A stretch of DNA of 27,864 nt from Candidatus Thiodiazotropha sp. (ex Gloverina cf. vestifex). Its GTDB lineage: Bacteria; Pseudomonadota; Gammaproteobacteria; Chromatiales; Chromatiaceae. The notes under the pieces are model-generated. The model saw nothing but the letters and a program-made list of their open reading frames with translations, had not been told where the DNA came from and made no database searches. The stretch lies in assembly GCA_025656435.1 (NCBI GenBank), contig JAHXHT010000004.1:1-27864 (forward strand), given 5' to 3'. Every line of letters begins with the position of its first letter. Within the stretch, counting starts at the first letter, position 1. The position numbers were made by a program, and so were the translations under genes. Shown in pieces: positions 7,570 to 16,702 of the stretch.

Positions 7570-8924
7570 TGTCAGATAACGCAAAACAATTGGAAAAGAC
7601 ACTGATTGTCGGGCTTGGCAAGACCGGGCTCTCTTGTGCGCGCTATCTCTCACAGCAAGGTGTTTCTCTGGCGGTAACCGACAGCCGGGAGCAGCCTCCT
7701 GGTCTGGAAGCGCTGCAACAACTCTTTCCAGATCTCGCTATTTTTCCTGGTGGGTTTCTACCCGATGTATTTGAAGCAGCGAGCCAACTGGTGGTCAGTC
7801 CAGGTATTCCCTTGAGTGAGCCACTGATTCAGGCGGCAAAAGCACGGGGTGCGGAAGTTATCGGCGATATCGAGCTCTTTGCGCGAGCTGTCAAAGCACC
7901 GGTGGTGGCGATAACCGGTTCCAATGGAAAAAGTACTGTCACCACTCTGTTGGGTGAGATGGCACGTATGGTTGGTATCAAGGTAGGCATTGGGGGAAAC
8001 CTTGGAGAGCCGGCACTGGATCTGCTGGATGAGAATCTCGAACTCTATGTCTTGGAGTTATCGAGTTTCCAACTGGAGAGCACCTGGTCTCTCAAGCCTG
8101 CGGCTGCTGTGGTGTTGAATATCTCAGCAGATCACATGGATCGTTACGCTGACATTCACGAGTATGCCGCCGTCAAGGCGGAGATCTATACGCATGCCCA
8201 GGTCTCCGTTATCAGCCGGGATGACCCGATGGCGGCGGATATGGGTGATAAGCCGGGCAAGCAGGTTGGTTTCACACTGGGCGAGCCAAAAGGTGATGAT
8301 TTTGGCCTATTGGTGCGCAACGGGGATCTCTGGTTGGCACAAGGAGATGAGTATCTGTTACCCGCAGATGAGTTGCACATCAAAGGCCGACACAATTTGG
8401 CCAATGCATTGGCGGCACTGGCACTGGGTCAAGCAGTGAATCTGCCGATGAATGCCATGCTTCGGGCGCTACGTACCTATGCTGGATTACCCCATCGGAC
8501 ACAATGGGTGGCCGAAAAACAGGGATTGGAATGGTACAACGATTCCAAGGGTACAAATGTCGGGGCCACCATTGCTGCGTTGTGGGGATTCCATCCTGCA
8601 AAGGGTGATAGCCGCACTGTATTGATCGCTGGTGGTGACTGCAAAGATGCCGACTTCAGCGAGCTATCCACCGTGGTAGAAAAGACAGCCCGTGCAGTGA
8701 TACTGATCGGACGGGATGCGCCTCTACTGGAGGATGCACTGCAAGGCTGTTGCCTTCTGGCGCATGCGGCATCGCTTGAAGAAGCCGTTAGCAAGGCATG
8801 TGAATTGGCACGGCCCGGTGATCGAGTATTGCTGTCACCTGCCTGTGCCAGTTTTGACATGTTTCAAGGTTTCGAGGCAAGGGGGGACGCTTTCGTCCGT
8901 GCAGTGGAGGCGCTCCCCGTATGA
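7569..8924 (+). CDS. murD: UDP-MurNAc-L-alanine-D-glutamate ligase MurD
   Basis: MurD adds D-glutamate to UDP-MurNAc-L-Ala in the cytoplasm. The product has 451 residues. The N-terminal UDP-binding domain opens with the nucleotide loop GLGKTG (about 15-20). The central ATPase domain carries GSNGKST at about 117-123, and the C-terminal domain includes YNDSKGTN. The frame is open back to 7482 inside mraY, but the ATG at 7569 forms a TGATG junction with the mraY stop and gives the normal MurD N-terminus. It ends in an ATGA overlap with ftsW. Confidence 0.97.
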   Translation: MSDNAKQLEKTLIVGLGKTGLSCARYLSQQGVSLAVTDSREQPPGLEALQQLFPDLAIFPGGFLPDVFEAASQLVVSPGIPLSEPLIQAAKARGAEVIGDIELFARAVKAPVVAITGSNGKSTVTTLLGEMARMVGIKVGIGGNLGEPALDLLDENLELYVLELSSFQLESTWSLKPAAAVVLNISADHMDRYADIHEYAAVKAEIYTHAQVSVISRDDPMAADMGDKPGKQVGFTLGEPKGDDFGLLVRNGDLWLAQGDEYLLPADELHIKGRHNLANALAALALGQAVNLPMNAMLRALRTYAGLPHRTQWVAEKQGLEWYNDSKGTNVGATIAALWGFHPAKGDSRTVLIAGGDCKDADFSELSTVVEKTARAVILIGRDAPLLEDALQGCCLLAHAASLEEAVSKACELARPGDRVLLSPACASFDMFQGFEARGDAFVRAVEALPV

Positions 8925-10120
8925 ATACGATGGCACGCCCGCAAGCAACGGATGCACGCAGTACCGAACGACCCATGCCAGCACTTATTGATTGGTGGCT
9001 CTTAGGTGCGGTGGTATTGCTGCTCTGTTTTGGTCTGGTAATGGTCTCTTCCGCCTCCATGACTGTCGGAGACCGCCTGGCGGGTGATCCTTTCTTCTAC
9101 ATCTACCGGCATCTCTTCGCCATGGGTTTGGGTGTTGCCTGCGCTGTACTCTTTTTTCAGGCACCGATGGTTCAGTGGCAGAAGGCCGGTCCTCTGCTCG
9201 TCTTCTTCGCCATGTTGTTGCTCATGCTGTTGTTGGTACCGGGTGTCGGTAAGACAGTTAACGGTGCGACCCGCTGGATTCCTCTGGGTATCTTCAATCT
9301 ACAGAGCTCCGAGTTCATGAAGCTCTTTATGGTGCTCTACATCGCAGGTTACCTGGTGCGCCGACAGGACGAAGTGGCCCGTTCATTCTGGGGCTTTGCC
9401 AAACCCATGCTGCTGCTGGTGATCACCAGTTCACTGATTTTGATGCAGCCTGATTTTGGTACCACTGTGGTGCTCTTTGCCACGGCGCTGGGGATGCTTT
9501 TCCTCGGTGGTGTTGTGCTCTATCAATTCGCTACGCTGATTTTTGTATCTGGCATTGCCGGTTGGGCGCTGATCTATTTCTCTCCCTATCGTTGGCAACG
9601 CATGACCACATTCCTGAATCCCTGGGATGATCCCTTCAATACCGACTTTCAGCTCTCGCAGGCGCTGATTGCCTTCGGCAGGGGTGAGATTAGTGGTGTG
9701 GGATTGGGTAGCGGCATCCAAAAGCAGTTCTATCTGCCGGAAGCGCATACCGACTTCATTATGGCCGTGGTGGGCGAAGAGTTTGGCCTGATCGGTACGT
9801 TGAGTGTGATTTTTCTCTTCGCTTTCATCACTTGGCGCGCCTTCCAGATTGGTGTGCGGGCAGAAGAACGGGGTGAACGGTTCTCCGCCTATACGGCCTA
9901 TGGGCTGGGGCTTTGGTTGGGATTGCAGGCCTTCATCAATATCGGCGTCAACGTCGGTATGTTGCCAACCAAAGGGCTGACACTGCCGTTCATGAGTTAT
10001 GGCAGCAACAGCATTATCGTGGTTTGTATGGTGATGGCATTGCTGTTCCGTATCGACTATGAATCCCGGCAGTCCGGTCATGCAAAGTCAAAAGGAGGCC
10101 GATCATGGAACCTCATGTGA
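8921..10120 (+). CDS. ftsW: Septal peptidoglycan glycosyltransferase FtsW
   Basis: FtsW is the SEDS-family membrane polymerase that extends septal glycan strands from lipid II, in partnership with FtsI. The product has 399 residues and about ten membrane segments. Family signatures are clear: LLLVPGVGKTVNGATRWI after the early membrane helices, LPEAHTDFIMAVVGEEFG in the middle, and MLPTKGLTLPFMSYG near the C-terminus. The start at 8921 overlaps the murD stop as ATGA; a second ATG at 8930 is possible. The last 16 bases overlap murG, whose Shine-Dalgarno sequence lies inside ftsW. Confidence 0.96.
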   Translation: MNTMARPQATDARSTERPMPALIDWWLLGAVVLLLCFGLVMVSSASMTVGDRLAGDPFFYIYRHLFAMGLGVACAVLFFQAPMVQWQKAGPLLVFFAMLLLMLLLVPGVGKTVNGATRWIPLGIFNLQSSEFMKLFMVLYIAGYLVRRQDEVARSFWGFAKPMLLLVITSSLILMQPDFGTTVVLFATALGMLFLGGVVLYQFATLIFVSGIAGWALIYFSPYRWQRMTTFLNPWDDPFNTDFQLSQALIAFGRGEISGVGLGSGIQKQFYLPEAHTDFIMAVVGEEFGLIGTLSVIFLFAFITWRAFQIGVRAEERGERFSAYTAYGLGLWLGLQAFINIGVNVGMLPTKGLTLPFMSYGSNSIIVVCMVMALLFRIDYESRQSGHAKSKGGRSWNLM

Positions 10121-11184
10121 TGGTCATGGCAGGTGGCACCGGGGGACATCTGTTTCCGGCACTGGCAGTGGCTGATTGGCTCAAGCAGCAGGGTTGCCGT
10201 ATTACCTGGCTCGGTAGTACGAAAAGCATGGAAGCGCGGCTGATTCCTGAATATGGCTATCCACTGGAGCAGATCGAGGTGCGCGGTATCCGGGGTACCG
10301 GTTTGAAACGGCGTTTGTTTGCACCGTTTGAGATTTTTCGCGCCCTCTGGCAAGCCTTGCGTGTCTTGCGTCGTACCCGTCCTCAGTTGGTGCTGGGTAT
10401 GGGAGGATTTGTGACCGGCCCAGGTGGCCTGATGGCCAGGCTGTTGCGTATTCCATTGATCATCCAGGAACAGAACGCTATCCCCGGACTGACCAACCGC
10501 CTGTTGGCACGTATCGCAACGCGAGTGTTTGAGGCTTTTCCCGATAGTTTCGGTGCTGATGTTGGCGCGGAGAATTCGGGCAACCCGGTGCGCCAGAACA
10601 TTGTCGAGCTGGCTAAGCCTGAAATTCGCTTCGCCGATCATGTCGGTCATGTTCGGTTATTGGTATTGGGTGGTTCCTTGGGCGCCAGGGTGCTGAATGA
10701 AGTCGTACCCGCGGCACTTGCCCTGATGTCTGAGCAGGAAAGGCCCCAGGTAAGACACCAGGCGGGTGAGAAACTGATCGATGAGGCTATCGAAGCCTAT
10801 CGGACTTTTGATGTGGAAGCTGAGGTTAAGCCATTCGAAAAAGATATGGCTGCCGCCTATGGCTGGGCCGATCTGGTGATCTGTCGTGCGGGTGCACTGA
10901 CTGTCTCTGAATTGGCAGCAGCGGGTCTCGGCGCTGTGCTGGTGCCTTATCCCCATGCGGTAGACGATCATCAGACCCACAATGCTGGTTTTCTGGTAAA
11001 TGCGGGTGCAGCCCAGTTACTGCCTCAGGACGAGATGGATAGTCAGCGATTAGTGAAAATCCTGAAATCGTTGTGTGGCAATCGATCTGAACTTCTGAGG
11101 ATGGCGGAGGCCGCCAGAGACGTAGCTAATCATGACGCTGCCGCTATGGTCGGTCGCGCTTGTCTGGAGAGTATCAAGAGATGA
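10105..11184 (+). CDS. murG: Undecaprenyl-PP-MurNAc-pentapeptide GlcNAc transferase MurG
   Basis: MurG is a peripheral inner-membrane GT-B glycosyltransferase that converts lipid I to lipid II with UDP-GlcNAc. The product has 359 residues. The N-terminal glycine-rich loop is AGGTGGHLFPAL at about 9-20, a second loop GGSLGARVLNE begins the C-terminal domain, and the UDP-GlcNAc site is seen as CRAGALTVSELAAAG near 257-271. A strong Shine-Dalgarno AAAGGAGG (10091-10098) sits six bases before the ATG at 10105 and decides the start, although this overlaps ftsW by 16 bases. It ends in an ATGA overlap with murC. Confidence 0.97.
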   Translation: MEPHVMVMAGGTGGHLFPALAVADWLKQQGCRITWLGSTKSMEARLIPEYGYPLEQIEVRGIRGTGLKRRLFAPFEIFRALWQALRVLRRTRPQLVLGMGGFVTGPGGLMARLLRIPLIIQEQNAIPGLTNRLLARIATRVFEAFPDSFGADVGAENSGNPVRQNIVELAKPEIRFADHVGHVRLLVLGGSLGARVLNEVVPAALALMSEQERPQVRHQAGEKLIDEAIEAYRTFDVEAEVKPFEKDMAAAYGWADLVICRAGALTVSELAAAGLGAVLVPYPHAVDDHQTHNAGFLVNAGAAQLLPQDEMDSQRLVKILKSLCGNRSELLRMAEAARDVANHDAAAMVGRACLESIKR

Positions 11185-12617
11185 GTGAACAGCAACGTCG
11201 TCGACACGCACCCAACAGCATGGGCCGTATGCGCTGGATCCATTTTGTCGGTATTGGTGGTGCAGGCATGAGTGGTATCGCAGAGGTGATGATAAACCTG
11301 GGTTATGAGGTCTCCGGCTCCGACCAACGAGAGAGTGGTGTGACCCTGCGTCTGGCACGGTTGGGCGCGAAAATCTGCTTGGGCCATCAGGCAGAGCAGG
11401 TGCAGGACGTGGATGCGGTAGTGATCTCCAGTGCAGTCAAGGAGACCAACCCCGAAGTAGCGGCGGCTCGAGAGTTGCGTATACCTGTGGTACCCAGGGC
11501 TGAGATGTTGGCGGAGATTATGCGCTTTCATTATGGGATCGCCGTGGCAGGTACGCATGGCAAGACCACCACCACCAGCCTGGTTACCAGCATTCTGGCG
11601 GAGGCTGGGCTCGATCCCACTTTCGTTATTGGTGGGCGGCTCAACAGTGCCGGCGCGAATGCTCGGCTGGGCGAGGGCGAATATTTGGTGGCAGAGGCAG
11701 ATGAGAGTGACGCCTCTTTTCTCTATCTACTACCCATGCTGGCAGTCGTCACTAATATCGATGCCGATCATATGACGACCTATGGTGGTGATTTCAATCG
11801 GTTGCGTGGGACCTTCCTGGAGTTTCTTCACCATCTGCCTTTTTACGGCATGGCGGTGCTCTGCATTGATGATGAGGAAATTCGGGGATTGTTACCGGAG
11901 ATTACCCGGCCGATCACCACCTATGGCTTCAGCGAGGGAGCGGACGTACGCGCCACTGACGTCAGTCAGGAAGGTCTGAAAACTCATTTTACCGTGCATG
12001 CAACTGCCTTGGATGAGCCGGTGAAAGTCACGCTCAATCTGCCTGGAAGTCACAATGTACTGAATGCTCTGGCGGCAATCGCGGTGGCCTTGGAGCTCAA
12101 CGTTGACAGTCACAGTATTCAGCGTGCACTGGACTCGTTCGAAGGGATTGGTCGACGCTTCCAGACACGTGGCGATTGCCAGATCGATGGCAAGCGGGTG
12201 ATGTTGGTGGATGATTACGCACACCATCCGAGCGAAGTTGCGGCCACGCTCCAAGCTGTGCGGGATGGCTGGCCGGAACGCCGTCTGGTGCTTGCCTTCC
12301 AACCCCATCGTTACACCCGCACCCAAGAGCAGTTTGACGACTTCGTGCAGGTGCTCTCCAGAGTTGATCTGTTAGTCCTGACCGAAGTCTATGCGGCAGG
12401 CGAGGAGCCAATCCTGGGCGCAACTTCACGCGATCTGAGTCGTGCCATCCGCACGCGCGGTCAGGTGGATCCAATTTTTCTGGAACCGGTAGAGGAGCTG
12501 CCGGTTTTGCTGAAAGGTTTGCTCAGGGACGGCGACATCGTACTGACTCTGGGAGCGGGGAGTATCGGCGCCGTTGCAGCAGGACTGCCCCTCCAACTTT
12601 GCGCGGAGGTGGAGTAA
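11181..12617 (+). CDS. murC: UDP-MurNAc-L-alanine ligase MurC
   Basis: MurC attaches L-alanine to UDP-MurNAc, the first peptide step of cell-wall precursor synthesis. The product has 478 residues. The UDP-binding loop GIGGAGMSG is at about 24-32 and the P-loop GTHGKTTT at about 124-131. DDYAHHPSE marks the start of the C-terminal domain. The frame extends a few codons upstream, but the ATG at 11181 overlaps the murG stop and gives the family N-terminus. The stop is TAA, followed immediately by the ATG of a small ORF. The end of murC contains GGAGGTGGAG, a good ribosome site for whatever follows. Confidence 0.97.
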   Translation: MSEQQRRRHAPNSMGRMRWIHFVGIGGAGMSGIAEVMINLGYEVSGSDQRESGVTLRLARLGAKICLGHQAEQVQDVDAVVISSAVKETNPEVAAARELRIPVVPRAEMLAEIMRFHYGIAVAGTHGKTTTTSLVTSILAEAGLDPTFVIGGRLNSAGANARLGEGEYLVAEADESDASFLYLLPMLAVVTNIDADHMTTYGGDFNRLRGTFLEFLHHLPFYGMAVLCIDDEEIRGLLPEITRPITTYGFSEGADVRATDVSQEGLKTHFTVHATALDEPVKVTLNLPGSHNVLNALAAIAVALELNVDSHSIQRALDSFEGIGRRFQTRGDCQIDGKRVMLVDDYAHHPSEVAATLQAVRDGWPERRLVLAFQPHRYTRTQEQFDDFVQVLSRVDLLVLTEVYAAGEEPILGATSRDLSRAIRTRGQVDPIFLEPVEELPVLLKGLLRDGDIVLTLGAGSIGAVAAGLPLQLCAEVE

Positions 12618-12794
12618 ATGGCACAGGTCGATATGAAACGATTACACATGGGTTGTGGCGAGTCTCTGCAAGCTCATCTACCCTCGCCGTTCTACAACAA
12701 GCGGTACCTATTGTCCCAATTACAGCGTCAGTTGTCACGACTCGGTGGTGGGACTGTTTCGTCAAAAAAGATGGTGCGGGAAGAGAGCCGTTAA
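12618..12794 (+). CDS. Small basic protein of unknown function between murC and murB
   Basis: I do not recognise this product. The ORF encodes 58 residues and fills the only sizeable gap in the dcw run. Its ATG touches the murC stop (TAAATG), and its TAA ends two bases before the murB ATG at 12797. A purine-rich GGAGGTGGAG ribosome site lies just upstream, within murC. The product is rich in Lys and Arg with few acidic residues, has one cysteine (near residue 13), and shows no membrane segment or signal peptide. A glutamine- and leucine-rich stretch near residues 31-42 (LLSQLQRQLSRL) could form an amphipathic helix. It could be a real small protein, a decayed gene or a translated spacer that couples murC to murB. 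Packing is the main support. Confidence 0.45.
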   Translation: MAQVDMKRLHMGCGESLQAHLPSPFYNKRYLLSQLQRQLSRLGGGTVSSKKMVREESR

Positions 12795-12796
12795 GC

Positions 12797-13696
12797 ATGA
12801 TGCCAGCCATGGACAACAACAGCTTGCGAGGTGAGATGCGGTATGACGAACCGCTCTCACGCCATACGACCTGGCGGGTCGGTGGTCCTGCGAGCCGTTT
12901 TTACCGGCCGGCGGACCGGGAGGATCTGCTCTCTTTTCTGCGACAGTTGGACCCTGCCGAACCCCTCTTCTGGCTCGGGCTGGGTAGTAATCTGCTGGTG
13001 AGGGACGGGGGATTTCGAGGCACGGTGATCGCGACCCAAGGCTGTCTGAATCACCTTCAATGGCAAGGTGACACGGTGCTATCCGCTGAAATCGGTGTGG
13101 CCTGTGCAAAGATTGCTCGCACAGCGGCCAAGGCAGGCCTTTGTGGTGTCGAATTTCTTGCCGGCATACCCGGCACATTGGGTGGGGCGCTTGCTATGAA
13201 TGCCGGCGCTTTCGGTGGCGAGACCTGGCGGCAGGTGATTTGCGTGGAAACGGTAGACCGCTTTGGTGAGGTACGGCGTCGTACACCGGCGGATTTTGAG
13301 ATCGGCTACCGTTATGTGGTCGGCCAACCGGGAGAGTGGTTCCTGTCTACCGAGCTTGCCATGCAGGTTGGTGATGCGGCAGCAGCGCAGCGAGAGATTA
13401 AACGGCTGCTGGAAAAGCGTGCAGCGACACAGCCTACCCGTCAACCCAGTTGCGGTTCCGTATTTCGCAATCCACCGGGCGACCATGCAGCTCGACTGAT
13501 TGAGTCATTGGGACTGAAGGGTAAACGCATTGGTGGTGCCGAGGTTTCGCAGAAACATGCCAACTTCATCGTCAACACGGGTGATGCAACGGCAGCTGAT
13601 ATCGAACAACTGATTGAAGTGGTGCAAAACCAGGTAGAGGCAGAGACGGGTATTCGTCTGATCACCGAAGTGCACCGTATCGGAGAGTCGTCATGA
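12797..13696 (+). CDS. murB: UDP-N-acetylenolpyruvoylglucosamine reductase MurB
   Basis: MurB is the cytoplasmic FAD enzyme that uses NADPH to reduce UDP-GlcNAc-enolpyruvate to UDP-MurNAc. The product has 299 residues from the ATG at 12797; ATGs at 12800 and 12809 are alternatives. The N-terminal HTTWRVGG and LGLGSNLLVRDGG belong to the FAD-binding part, with AGIPGTLGGALAMNAG following. The proton-donor serine is probably S221 in CGSVFRNP, and EVSQKHANF lies near the end. This looks like a short type II MurB rather than the E. coli form. The frame is open back to 12599, but that stretch matches no MurB and overlaps murC. It overlaps ddlB by four bases. Confidence 0.95.
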   Translation: MMPAMDNNSLRGEMRYDEPLSRHTTWRVGGPASRFYRPADREDLLSFLRQLDPAEPLFWLGLGSNLLVRDGGFRGTVIATQGCLNHLQWQGDTVLSAEIGVACAKIARTAAKAGLCGVEFLAGIPGTLGGALAMNAGAFGGETWRQVICVETVDRFGEVRRRTPADFEIGYRYVVGQPGEWFLSTELAMQVGDAAAAQREIKRLLEKRAATQPTRQPSCGSVFRNPPGDHAARLIESLGLKGKRIGGAEVSQKHANFIVNTGDATAADIEQLIEVVQNQVEAETGIRLITEVHRIGESS

Positions 13697-14628
13697 CAGT
13701 GGCACTCTCTACAGAGGATTTCGGCAAGGTGGCTGTATTGATGGGGGGCGACTCGGCTGAGCGGGAGGTCTCTCTGAATAGTGGTGCGGCTGTATTGAGT
13801 GCCTTGCAAAGATGTGGTGTCGATGCTCACGGTATAGACGTTGGTGCTGATCTGCCCTCCCGGCTTGTGGATAAGGGTTTCGACAGGGCATTCATCATCC
13901 TGCATGGCCGCGGAGGTGAGGATGGCGTGATGCAGGGTGCACTCGACCGTATCGGCATACCTTATACCGGCAGCGGCGTACTTGGCTCCGCTCTAAGCAT
14001 GGACAAGTACCGGACCAAAGCGCTCTGGCGTGGACTTGGACTGCCGACACCGGAAGCGGTGTTAATCAGTCAACACAGTGTGCTGGCAGCGGCGGATAGT
14101 CTGGGATATCCACTGATCATCAAGCCAAGCCGGGAAGGTTCCAGTATTGGCATGGCGAAAGTCGAAAGCAGAGAAGCGCTGGAACAGGCTTGGGAGATGG
14201 CATCCCGCTACGACGGGATGGTGCTGGCAGAACGTTGGATCGAAGGGCGCGAATACACCACAGCTGTACTCCAGGACGAAGCCTTGCCGCTGATCCGGCT
14301 GGAGACACCACACAGTTTTTACGACTACGAGGCCAAGTATCACGCTGATACCACCAGCTACCACTGCCCCTGTGGGCTGTCTGCCGATCAGGAAGCTGAA
14401 CTTCAAGCACTCTGCTTACGGGCGCTTGAGGCGGTTGGCGCCAGTGGTTGGGGCAGGGTCGATCTGATGTTGGATGAACAGGACAGACCCTGGTTGATCG
14501 AGGTGAATACGGTGCCAGGCATGACAGACCACAGTCTGGTGCCCATGTCGGCCAAAGTGGCTGGGATCGATTTCGATCAACTGGTGTTGCGCATCCTGGC
14601 CACCAGCTTAGGGCAGGCGGCGGTATGA
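13693..14628 (+). CDS. ddlB: D-alanine-D-alanine ligase DdlB
   Basis: Ddl is the ATP-grasp ligase that makes the D-Ala-D-Ala dipeptide used by MurF. The product has 311 residues. The N-terminal GGDSAEREVSL, the ATP-binding KPSREGSSIGM near residue 145 and the C-terminal EVNTVPGMTDHSLVP are all present, giving a complete enzyme. Position between murB and ftsQ matches the ddlB copy of other gammaproteobacteria. It overlaps murB at the start and ftsQ at the end, each as ATGA, so it is probably translated in a coupled manner. No anomaly is seen. Confidence 0.97.
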   Translation: MTVALSTEDFGKVAVLMGGDSAEREVSLNSGAAVLSALQRCGVDAHGIDVGADLPSRLVDKGFDRAFIILHGRGGEDGVMQGALDRIGIPYTGSGVLGSALSMDKYRTKALWRGLGLPTPEAVLISQHSVLAAADSLGYPLIIKPSREGSSIGMAKVESREALEQAWEMASRYDGMVLAERWIEGREYTTAVLQDEALPLIRLETPHSFYDYEAKYHADTTSYHCPCGLSADQEAELQALCLRALEAVGASGWGRVDLMLDEQDRPWLIEVNTVPGMTDHSLVPMSAKVAGIDFDQLVLRILATSLGQAAV

Positions 14629-15425
14629 GCCGGTCACAGAAAACACAGCCAACACCAGTAACGATTTCAGTGCTGCGTTCATTGGCCATGCCTTTGTTAT
14701 CGGTATTGCTGATAGCCGGATTGTTGTCGTGGGGTGTTCTGCAAGCTCGGGACCCACAGGTGATGCCGGTACGTGTGGTCGGTGTCGACGGAGAGATTCA
14801 GCACTTGGAGCGTAGCAGGCTCGAAACAGCAGTCGCAGAAGCGGTGAATGGCAGTTTTTTTAGCATCAATCTTGATCAGATTAGACAAAAGATTGAACGT
14901 CTGCCTTGGATCGAGAGCGCCAGCATACGCAGAGTATGGCCGGACACTCTACGTGTGAACGTGGTCGAGCAAGTCCCTCTGGCCTACTGGGGCAAGGATG
15001 GACTGGTGAGTCAGCGGGGCGAGGTTTTTCGGCCTAAGCAGCTGCCGAAACTGGCGGGTCTCTCTGTGCTTGAAGGTGATGATCAGAGCGCATCGCATAT
15101 TACTCGGGAGTATCTGCGTATGCGTACGTTGCTCGAAACAGCGGGTTTGAATCTACAGCATGTGTGGGTCGATGCACGCCAGGCCTGGCGTCTGAAGACT
15201 GACAGTGGGCTGATGTTGCACCTGGGCAGACGTGAGGTGATGCCGAGACTGACTCGTTTTGTGCAGCTATACCCCTACCTGCAACAGCAGACCGGAAGTC
15301 TGCCGGAAGCGGTGGATTTGCGTTACACCAACGGTTTTACAGTGCGTTGGCAGGTTGCCGAGGCGCAGGTCAATTTGAACAGTCGTACACCGGAACGTGC
15401 AGCGACGAAGATTGCGGGTATCTGA
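14625..15425 (+). CDS. ftsQ: Cell division protein FtsQ
   Basis: FtsQ is a bitopic inner-membrane protein that recruits FtsL and FtsB to the division site. The product has 266 residues. One membrane helix at about residues 20-38 follows a short cytoplasmic tail. A POTRA domain begins near 48 (VRVVGVDGEIQHL), and the periplasmic beta domain includes PWIESASIRRVWPDTLRV and a later KTDSGLMLHLGR stretch. The ATG at 14625 overlaps the ddlB stop. The TGA is followed directly by the ftsA ATG with no intervening base. Confidence 0.95.
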   Translation: MSRSQKTQPTPVTISVLRSLAMPLLSVLLIAGLLSWGVLQARDPQVMPVRVVGVDGEIQHLERSRLETAVAEAVNGSFFSINLDQIRQKIERLPWIESASIRRVWPDTLRVNVVEQVPLAYWGKDGLVSQRGEVFRPKQLPKLAGLSVLEGDDQSASHITREYLRMRTLLETAGLNLQHVWVDARQAWRLKTDSGLMLHLGRREVMPRLTRFVQLYPYLQQQTGSLPEAVDLRYTNGFTVRWQVAEAQVNLNSRTPERAATKIAGI

Positions 15426-16661
15426 ATGACAAAGCGAAGCGAGAAAAATCTGATCATCGGACTCGATATCGGCACTTCGAAAGTGGTGGCGATTGTTGGT
15501 GAGATCAGAAACGACGGAGGTATCGAAATCATCGGTATCGGATCTCACCCGTCGCGTGGATTGAAGAAAGGCGTGGTGGTCAATATCGAGTCTACGGTGC
15601 AGTCGATTCAGCGAGCAGTGGAAGAGGCTGAACTGATGGCGGGTTGTGAGATTCACTCGGTCTATGCGGGGATCGCCGGTAGTCACATCCGCAGTCTCAA
15701 CTCCCACGGAATCGTCGCGATCAGAGATAAAGAGGTCACTCAGGGAGATATGGAGCGGGTCATCGATGCGGCCAGAGCTGTGGCAATACCTGCGGATCAG
15801 AGGATTCTCCACATCCTGCCCCAGGAATTCATTATCGACGAGCAGGAGGGTATCCGTGACCCCATCGGCATGTCCGGTGTGCGGCTCGAATCACGGGTCC
15901 ATATGGTGACCGGTGCAGTCAGTGCAGCACAGAACATTGTTAAGTGTGTTCGCCGCTGTGGTCTGGATGCTGACGATCTGATTCTTGAACAGCTTGCATC
16001 GAGCTACTCCGTTCTCAGTGAGGATGAGAAGGAACTGGGCGTTTGCCTGGTGGATATTGGGGGCGGCACCACTGATATCGCGGTCTTTACCGGTGGCGCA
16101 ATTCGCCACACTGCAGTCATTCCTATCGCAGGAGATCAGGTGACCAATGATATCGCCGTGGCCCTTCGCACACCCACTCAGCACGCGGAAGAGATCAAGA
16201 TCAAATACGCCTGCGCACTGACTCAGCTGGCCACCAACGATGAGACCATCGAGGTGCCCAGTATCGGTGAACGACCACCGCGAAGACTCTCACGCCAGAC
16301 ATTGGCGGAAGTGGTGGAGCCCAGATACGAGGAGCTGATGACCTTGATCCAGGCTGAGCTGCGGCGCAGTGGTTTCGAAGATGTGATTGCAGGCGGCGTG
16401 GTGTTGACCGGTGGCAGTTCGAAGATGGAAGGTGCCATCGATCTGGCGGAAGAGATTTTTCACATGCCGGTAAGACTCGGTGTGCCGCAGTACGTCAGCG
16501 GGCTGGCTGATGTGGTACGTAATCCGATCTATTCCACCGGTGTGGGGTTGTTGTTGTTTGGTCAGCGGAACCGGGCGCAAGGCGGTCGTGAGCTGGCAAA
16601 TGAAGGCGGTATGAAGGCAGTTTGGGACCGTATGAAACATTGGTTCCAGGGTAATTTTTAA
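15426..16661 (+). CDS. ftsA: Cell division protein FtsA
   Basis: FtsA is an actin-like ATP-binding protein that tethers FtsZ filaments to the inner membrane. The product has 411 residues. The first phosphate loop is GLDIGTSKVVAIVGE at about 13-27, the second is DIGGGTTDIAVF near 210-221, and an adenosine-site VLTGGSSKMEG lies near 325. The C-terminal amphipathic helix that inserts in the membrane is recognisable (KAVWDRMKHWFQGNF). The ATG follows the ftsQ stop directly. A 41-bp gap with a GAGGAGA ribosome site leads to ftsZ. Confidence 0.97.
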   Translation: MTKRSEKNLIIGLDIGTSKVVAIVGEIRNDGGIEIIGIGSHPSRGLKKGVVVNIESTVQSIQRAVEEAELMAGCEIHSVYAGIAGSHIRSLNSHGIVAIRDKEVTQGDMERVIDAARAVAIPADQRILHILPQEFIIDEQEGIRDPIGMSGVRLESRVHMVTGAVSAAQNIVKCVRRCGLDADDLILEQLASSYSVLSEDEKELGVCLVDIGGGTTDIAVFTGGAIRHTAVIPIAGDQVTNDIAVALRTPTQHAEEIKIKYACALTQLATNDETIEVPSIGERPPRRLSRQTLAEVVEPRYEELMTLIQAELRRSGFEDVIAGGVVLTGGSSKMEGAIDLAEEIFHMPVRLGVPQYVSGLADVVRNPIYSTGVGLLLFGQRNRAQGGRELANEGGMKAVWDRMKHWFQGNF

Positions 16662-16702
16662 TCATTTTTCTGTTTAGGCGCGACAGACGAGGAGATAGGC
16701 AA

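Noticed and set aside
12599..12796. Upstream extension of murB through the murC-murB gap
   Set aside because: It overlaps the murC end and has no MurB similarity; the ATG at 12797 gives the normal length.
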